A stretch of DNA of 64,000 bases, taken from positions 3,410,001 to 3,474,000 of the forward strand of contig JAMPIT010000350.1 of NCBI GenBank assembly GCA_026261815.1. The letters are read 5' to 3'. The position numbers and the translations under genes were made by a program. This document shows, piece by piece, positions 61,494 through 64,000 of the stretch. The notes beneath the pieces are model-generated. The model was not told where the DNA came from. It made no database searches and saw only the letters and a program-made list of their open reading frames with translations. Position 1 is the stretch's first letter. Each line of letters begins with the position of its first letter. This DNA comes from Monarcha castaneiventris obscurior (lineage: Eukaryota > Chordata > Aves > Passeriformes > Monarchidae).

Positions 61494-62550
61494 GTAAAAG
61501 AACTGGCTTACTTATTAGGTCAGATTTTCTCATGTGCAAGGACGTAGGAGGCTGGCAAAACAACTTAAAAATGTAGGAATTTGTTAACTGCATGCACTAG
61601 GCTTTTAATATTTAATCTGCAAACTAAAGCAATGTCAGTTGAAACTCTCTGTCTTCATACTGGTATGGTCCCGAGGCTTCTCATTTGCACCAGAGATGTT
61701 ACAGCCTAATCTGGTTGTGTAGCTGAAATTCTTCGTCTGGAGTTTATGCCTCATTTGTTTAAGGGTTCTTATTCTATTTACATGGTATGCAGATGGGATT
61801 AGTGCATGACATCCATGATAAAGTATTCTCTTTTCTCTGCATGAACTCCAAAAACATGTAAAATTCAAAAACTGCTGTCATAAAGTAAATGCAAACAATA
61901 ACCAACAGAAAAGTTTTTGAGTACAACTTGAATGGGATTTTTGAAATATGAGATTTTTAGCATTTTTCAATTCAATTTTTCCTTGGAATTTCAGGAAAGG
62001 CAGAAGTTTCTTGAGAAAATACTATTTAATCAGTAGGAATGACTCACAAAATATGTGAAGTTCTTTGGAAATGAAAATGTGTAACCTTAAGTTCTCCTTG
62101 TACTTTTAGTGGCAAAAAATAATTCAGATTTATAAGTCTTTCTCTGTAAAATAATAGTTTGCACTTAGTTTCTTAAAAAAAAATACACAGATAAATATAG
62201 AAGTTTAAAAACTCTTAACAGTAGTATATTTACAATGTATTCTTGTTGAAAATGTTAAATGGGGCTTGGGCACAATTTATTTGAAAATGCTTGCGCTAAG
62301 CAGGATTGATGTCCACAGGCTGCTCACACCTGTGCACTGTGTTTTGGGGTGACACTGGGAACATCCTTGTCAAATGCTGGAAATCAAAGAAGGTGATAAG
62401 CTGCCAAAGATGGCTTTTACTTCTTAGCACCCCAGTGCTTACTGACTCCTGGCCACTGAAACAACATTTATTTAGACCGACGTAAGAAGCTCTACTGACT
62501 CTACCACCTTCGTACATCTGCCCTTTACATATTTTTCTTTTATTTTTAAG
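61494..62550 (+). other. SLN: Candidate SLN intron 1
   Basis: This AT-rich 1057-bp segment lies between donor GTAAAAG (61494) and the acceptor TTTTTCTTTTATTTTTAAG ending at 62550. There is no transposon end and no other gene in it. Confidence 0.42.
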
Positions 62551-62659
62551 AGAACCTGTGACCTGAAGGTTGAGCTCAAGGACACATCCAAGCAAGTCAC
62601 CAAAGTTTTCCCTTTGCTCTGCCTGCTGACCTCTGCTCTCTCCTCATTACTCCCAAAAA

Positions 62660-62755
62660 ATGGAACATTCCACACGAGAAATTTGCCTCAACTTCATGAT
62701 TGTCCTGATTACTGTAATCCTCATGTGGCTCCTTGTGAAGTCTTATCAGGAGTGA
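62660..62755 (+). CDS. SLN: Sarcolipin, SERCA-regulating micropeptide (31 aa)
   Basis: Sarcolipin is a single-helix peptide of the sarcoplasmic reticulum that binds the SERCA calcium pump, lowers its apparent Ca2+ affinity and uncouples ATP hydrolysis from transport, contributing to muscle heat production. The frame encodes 31 residues, the family length. The N-terminal part is [12 protein letters not shown], with Thr5 (the known phosphorylation site), and the transmembrane helix contains [13 protein letters not shown], essentially identical to mammals. Cys9, the S-acylation site known from rabbit and pig, is present. The luminal tail is KSYQE, where mammals have RSYQY, so the last aromatic residue is replaced by Glu. 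The start is the only ATG giving this length. The coding part sits in one exon, as in mammals, and follows SLC35F2 on the same strand as in human. Confidence 0.95.
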   Translation: MEHSTREICLNFMIVLITVILMWLLVKSYQE

Positions 62756-63191
62756 AAGACTCTCAGAAACTCTGGAGGTGATTTCAGTGTGTGCCTCCAC
62801 AGACAGCAGTAACACCCACAGCATGCCACAGCAATTAGCTTTCAGTCAATTGAGGATGTCATGAACCCCTTTTTTTACTCTCTCCTGTCTTTTGCCTGTG
62901 CTGATGTTTGTAATGGGTCTGTGATGGTGTAATTATTTCAGTCTGCAGTGATGCAGCTGTAAAATGTAAGATACTTAGGAACGGTTCGACGTGGCTCTCC
63001 CCTCTGGGAGTTTCTGTGAGCGATGTATCCCCAGCCCACCACACTGCCTCATTTGGCAGCAGCGTCGGGTTCCTGAAGGTGTAAAACTGCAGTGTGTAAT
63101 GCAAGAGCCTGTGTTATCCGATGTAAGAGGAATAAACTTGCTTAGCAGAAAGGAATATGAAACCTCTACTTTCATGTGCACATTTTGTTTA

Positions 63192-63197
63192 AATAAA
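63192..63197 (+). terminator. SLN: Polyadenylation signal, SLN
   Basis: AATAAA within TTTAAATAAAGACC is followed by GT-rich sequence around 63262-63300 (TGTGGTAGAGTGTGATATG and GGGGTGGTTTGC). Another AATAAA at 63131-63136 could give a shorter transcript. Confidence 0.65.
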
Positions 63198-63215
63198 GAC
63201 CATGTAAAACCATTT

Positions 63216-64000
63216 TTTTGAGCGTTCCTTATCCCTCTCCTGACCTGAGCTGATAACAGCTGTGGTAGAGTGTGATATGCAAGTGGGGTGGTTTGCTTGT
63301 TCCTCCTACTTACATTTTAATTTGTATTTTTAAAAAAGTGCTGTAGAATGGAAACCTTGCAGCATAACAGATATATAACCCCATACATGACCTGTTTGGG
63401 TCACTTTTCTGTCCAGATGAACTCACACACGTGGTGCCTGTGGACACGGACTTCACAGAGAGCCTTTGTCCCACTGAGACGTTGTCAATAATTGCATTTT
63501 CTGAGGCTTGATTTTGGGCAGGGATTCCCACAGCCCTATTTTTGGCCAAGCTATTTTTGGAGCAGTACCTGGAGGGAAGAGCCTGGCCAGCTGCAGGCAT
63601 AGGTTCCCGCTGGCACCCCGGCCCTGCCGTGAGCCTTGCTCAGAGCCTTGTCCCTCTGTGTCCCGTGTGCCACTCCAGGTGCCACAGCACAGCCGTGCCC
63701 AGCCTCAGGAGGCTGAGGTGTGACAGTGTCTGGGTTGCTGTGATGGTGTTGTCGCCTGTGAAAAAGTCTTGAGCCAGCTTGAAGAGATCACAGTTCCTGG
63801 GCTTGTGAAATCAGTAATCAAGCTCCTCCTAGGCATTCCCCATCTGTCATTTTAATGGCTTCAGAGAATCAACATCTACAAAGTACAGCTTCCTGTAGGA
63901 AGGCAGTTAAGTATGTGCCATGCTGCTGATGCACATCTCTTTTCCTTCCAGGAGCCTGGAAGGAGCAGGCAACATTGCAGGGCTGTGCTGGGCTACCCAG
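63216..64000. other. Intergenic DNA downstream of SLN
   Basis: I see no gene. The 10-mer CTATTTTTGG occurs twice, at 63536-63545 and 63551-63560. In human the next gene, ELMOD1, lies tens of kilobases beyond SLN in convergent orientation, and none of its coding sequence is recognised here. Confidence 0.55.

Larger units (their letters stand above)
62551..63215 (+). other. SLN: SLN exon 2 (coding exon with UTRs)
   Basis: It begins after a strong pyrimidine tract and AG, has about 109 nt of 5' UTR, the 31-codon frame, and about 460 nt of 3' UTR. Cleavage is expected about 15-20 nt after AATAAA at 63192-63197. The 3' UTR has no other recognised features. Confidence 0.6.

Noticed and set aside
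63216..64000. 3' end of ELMOD1 on the minus strand
   Set aside because: Convergent placement is expected from human synteny, but no coding sequence or clear minus-strand polyadenylation arrangement is visible.

Overview
This is vertebrate nuclear DNA. It has long introns with GT/AG borders, a CpG-island promoter, AATAAA polyadenylation signals and many short 5'-truncated CR1 LINE tails. The repeats and the protein sequences point to a bird. A tRNA-Ile-headed SINE with a CR1-like tail (about 40415-40552) and an LTR opening TGTCCCGG suggest a songbird, but the species is an inference.

Region 1 (1-21410, + strand) holds the complete SLC35F2 gene. Eight coding exons (461-597, 6549-6724, 7258-7385, 12827-12986, 14577-14733, 15526-15578, 16189-16343, 20061-20279) join in frame into a 394-residue, ten-helix membrane transporter of the drug/metabolite transporter superfamily. 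The first exon lies in a CpG island (about 1-1030). The 3' UTR runs to a polyadenylation signal at 21389-21394.

Region 2 (21411-61290) is about 40 kb with no protein-coding gene I can support. It contains an endogenous-retrovirus LTR with an adjacent polypurine tract (minus strand, 26175-26799), CR1 fragments, the SINE, three isolated CpG-rich patches (25880-26080, 39124-39328, 48679-48860), a G-quadruplex-type motif and a few short tandem repeats.

Region 3 (about 61290-63215, + strand) is the sarcolipin gene SLN. Its 31-codon reading frame at 62660-62755 encodes a one-helix regulator of the SERCA calcium pump. A candidate noncoding first exon and TATA-like promoter lie about 1.1-1.4 kb upstream, and the 3' UTR ends after AATAAA at 63192-63197.

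The order and orientation, SLC35F2 followed by SLN on the same strand, match the human 11q22 neighbourhood and support both identifications. The two genes have unrelated jobs: a plasma-membrane solute carrier and a muscle SERCA micropeptide. I found no unknown multigene system. The items most worth checking are the SLN peptide and its promoter, the orphan CpG patches and the LTR/SINE insertions.
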